Assembly: GCA_015258715.1 (NCBI GenBank) | Contig: JABZHR010000014.1 | Location: forward strand, 1 to 24,848 | DNA: 24,848 nucleotides | Source of the DNA: Atopobium sp. | GTDB lineage: Bacteria > Actinomycetota > Coriobacteriia > Coriobacteriales > Atopobiaceae | Reading direction: 5' to 3' | In this document: one piece after another, positions 23,255 to 24,848 of the stretch | How the letters are laid out: every line of letters starts with the position of its first letter | Position numbering within the stretch: position 1 is the first letter of the stretch | Translations under genes and position numbers: made by a program | The notes under the pieces: generated by a model | Told to the model about the DNA's origin: nothing | The model's input: the letters and a program-made list of their open reading frames with translations, nothing else | Databases searched by the model: none

Positions 23255-23294
23255 TCGCCTGTTGAGTATCAACAGATGAATGAAAGGATATCCG

Positions 23295-24356
23295 ATGGAT
23301 CCTCGTGTAAGTTCAAATCTCTTTACGAGAAGGAATTTTTTGAGCATTGCGGCGGGATTTGCTGCAACTGCTGCTGGACTGGGTCTGACTGCATGCAACA
23401 ATGCAACGTCTAGCCCATCTACTTCGGCTCCAGAAGAAAAGAAGTCGGCCAATACAAGCTACCCCGTATCTTTCAAGCTTTATGACGGTGACGGCAACGA
23501 GTTTGAGGCAAAGTTTGATAAGGCTCCTGAGAGTGTTGTTACCCTGACAGATTCCGCAGCCGAGATTCTGCTGCGTCTGGGCCTTGGTTCCAAGATTATT
23601 GGCACTATCAAGCCTGACGCACCAATGCCTTCAGATATTGCTGATGAGTATGCAAAAATCAAGCAGCTGGGCGATAAGAAGAGCCTTTCTCGCGAGGTTG
23701 TTGTTGCTGCTAATCCAAACCTTATTGTGGGACGTTCCCGTCTCTTCACTTCAAAGGATCAGACTACTCCAAAGGACTACGCTGACCTGGGAATTTCTGT
23801 CTATACTCAGCTTGCATCTTCTGAGCAGGGTGATCCAACGCTTGCTGGAATTATCTCTGACATTAAGAATCTTGGATCTATTTTTGACGTTCAGAGCAAC
23901 GCCGACACTTACACCGCTGACCTTCAGAAGCGTCTTGATGCCATTAACGAGCGCGTTAAGGCACACGAGAAAGAAACAAAGAAGACTGTACTGGTTATGA
24001 CTAACCTCAAGGACGGCACGTTTGGTCTCTTTGGCGGTAGCGAGAAGAGCCTTGAGTTTACTATCATCGACCAGCTTGGAGCTACTCCTGCAACAACCCA
24101 GTCTGCAAATGGCCTGACATATGAGAATCTGATTAAGTTCAATCCTGACGTCATTATTTACGTCACCGCAGAGCGCAACAAGTCAACTGACGCCGCAGCT
24201 AAAGACACCCTCCTAGGCGAGAGCTCCCTGCAGAACGTCCCTGCTATTGCTAACAAGAGCATCGTAGAGATTCCATACTCAGAGTACATTGACTACTCTC
24301 CACGTGCATTTGATTCTGCCGAGAAGATCCTTGAGGCTCTGTATCCTCAGAAATAG
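23295..24356 (+). CDS. ABC importer substrate-binding lipoprotein, Tat-type signal
   Basis: 353 residues from the ATG at 23295, chosen because AAAGGA lies seven bases upstream; an in-frame ATG at 23280 overlaps that site. Residues 11-34 are a twin-arginine plus lipobox signal: TRRNFLS, a hydrophobic stretch, then LTAC with lipidated Cys34. The mature protein is a class III (TroA/BtuF-like, PF01497) periplasmic-binding protein: PESVVTLTDSAAEILLRLGLGSKIIG, VVAANPNLIVG, and NPDVIIYV, joined by the usual long helix. It should capture an iron-siderophore, haem or similar ligand outside the membrane. It is third in the operon (40 bp after the ATPase), an order opposite to the usual one. The Tat signal suggests export after folding. 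Confidence 0.9.
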   Translation: MDPRVSSNLFTRRNFLSIAAGFAATAAGLGLTACNNATSSPSTSAPEEKKSANTSYPVSFKLYDGDGNEFEAKFDKAPESVVTLTDSAAEILLRLGLGSKIIGTIKPDAPMPSDIADEYAKIKQLGDKKSLSREVVVAANPNLIVGRSRLFTSKDQTTPKDYADLGISVYTQLASSEQGDPTLAGIISDIKNLGSIFDVQSNADTYTADLQKRLDAINERVKAHEKETKKTVLVMTNLKDGTFGLFGGSEKSLEFTIIDQLGATPATTQSANGLTYENLIKFNPDVIIYVTAERNKSTDAAAKDTLLGESSLQNVPAIANKSIVEIPYSEYIDYSPRAFDSAEKILEALYPQK

Positions 24357-24361
24357 ACGCG

Positions 24362-24390
24362 TTTGAACATACGCATCATTTGAACATACG
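24362..24390 (+). repeat. Short tandem repeat TTTGAACATACG
   Basis: Two identical 12-mers at 24362-24373 and 24379-24390, directly after the lipoprotein stop codon. Confidence 0.7.
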
Positions 24391-24399
24391 ACGTTGCAG

Positions 24400-24433
24400 A
24401 GACCAAGCAGGAACTTTGTTTCCTGCTTGGTCT
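24400..24433 (+). terminator. Probable terminator of the ABC importer operon
   Basis: AGACCAAGCAGGAA (24400-24413) pairs perfectly with TTCCTGCTTGGTCT (24420-24433), 14 bp with a 6-nt loop. The T tract after it is weak (TATCTATA). Confidence 0.75.
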
Positions 24434-24491
24434 TATCTATATACTATTGAAAGCAGTAAAAAGAGATTTCTAAACAGATAGAAGAGTCCTT

Positions 24492-24848
24492 ATGAACTAT
24501 GTCCAAAAAGTTCCTGTTGCTATTTGTGGTGTTGCATTAGGTTTTGCAGCACTTGGAAATCTTTTTAAGACTTCTTTTGAGGGCCTTTATCTTGCCTGCG
24601 GCATACTCTCTATTGCTCTTTTAGCTCTCTATACCCTCAAATTTATGGTGTCTACAAAAGTTGTGTTACGAGAGCTCTCTGATCCGATTGGACTTTCAGT
24701 TGCCGCAACATATCCGATGGCAGTTATGCTGATTTCGGTATATTTGAAAGCCGATATTGGCGATGCAGCACAGTTATTTTGGTTTACAGGAATTGCGTTG
24801 CACATACTGTGCATAGCTCTCTTTACTTCTCGCTATATTGCAAAATTT
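24492..24848 (+). CDS. TDT-family (TehA/SLAC1-like) transporter, 3' partial
   Basis: 119 codons from the ATG at 24492 to the window edge. It opens KVPVAICGVALGFAALGNLF, matching the first membrane segment of the tellurite-resistance/dicarboxylate transporter family, whose members typically begin with an IPVPxAGLxLGLAALGN-like pattern. Further segments follow: YLACGILSIALLALYTLKFMV, SVAATYPMAVMLISVYL and WFTGIALHILCIALF. The hydrophilic KVVLRELSDPIGLS between the second and third is also typical. The family includes anion channels and C4-dicarboxylate or sulfite exporters; substrate cannot be told. The ribosome-binding site is weak (AGAAG). A terminator upstream separates it from the ABC importer operon. 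Confidence 0.8.
   Translation, partial: MNYVQKVPVAICGVALGFAALGNLFKTSFEGLYLACGILSIALLALYTLKFMVSTKVVLRELSDPIGLSVAATYPMAVMLISVYLKADIGDAAQLFWFTGIALHILCIALFTSRYIAKF

Overview
The window reads as a low-to-mid GC actinobacterial chromosome, most like Coriobacteriia of the Atopobiaceae (Lancefieldella/Atopobium-like). That is an inference from gene content (phosphoketolase, clostridial-type NADP alcohol dehydrogenase, a UPF0210/PFL-like protein, type II-A CRISPR) and from codon use; no marker gene settles the species.

Layout. 1-848: 3' part of csn2 running straight into a short, decayed type II-A CRISPR array. 898-2130: an unrecognised small acidic protein, a flavodoxin, and the 19-codon stub of a response regulator. 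2240-7003 (minus strand): a compact operon of CPA1-type Na+/H+ antiporter, putative esterase, membrane-anchored ComEC-like metallo-beta-lactamase protein and DUF3006 protein, with starts overlapping or nearly overlapping stops. 7637-8767: a membrane YdcF/DUF218 protein. 9197-11693: a 28-codon ORF, a secondary alcohol dehydrogenase and a COG0523 GTPase with a very His-rich tail. 12217-17956: UPF0210 protein and a divergent LacI-type regulator, then the phosphoketolase gene xfp, whose upstream region carries a perfect LacI-type operator palindrome. 18584-20128: MurE-type ligase. 20345-20421: initiator tRNA with a good promoter and terminator. 20515-24356: a second esterase, divergent from an iron/siderophore-type ABC importer (permease, ATPase, Tat-type lipoprotein). 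24492-end: start of a TDT-family transporter.

Working together: xfp supplies acetyl phosphate from sugar phosphates and is plausibly controlled by the LacI protein beside it; the alcohol dehydrogenase could recycle NADPH; the COG0523 protein may serve zinc metabolism; the second esterase may process the ligand brought in by the ABC importer.

The most unusual content is not in the genes. (a) The 9-mer TTTCTCGCC occurs 14 times on either strand (12 times as TTTCTCGCCA), mostly between genes and once as a terminator stem, like a DNA-uptake or other genome-wide signal. (b) A 250-300 bp composite repeat occurs twice in opposite orientation (7280-7581 and 18118-18368), with a 34-bp perfect palindrome in one copy and a tandem unit that differs in number. 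(c) Two other intergenic regions hold three-copy inverted-repeat elements, one nested between two 46-bp IS-end-like palindromes. (d) Several genes carry GC-rich, in-frame minisatellite insertions. (e) The CRISPR array and two regulator stubs show local decay.
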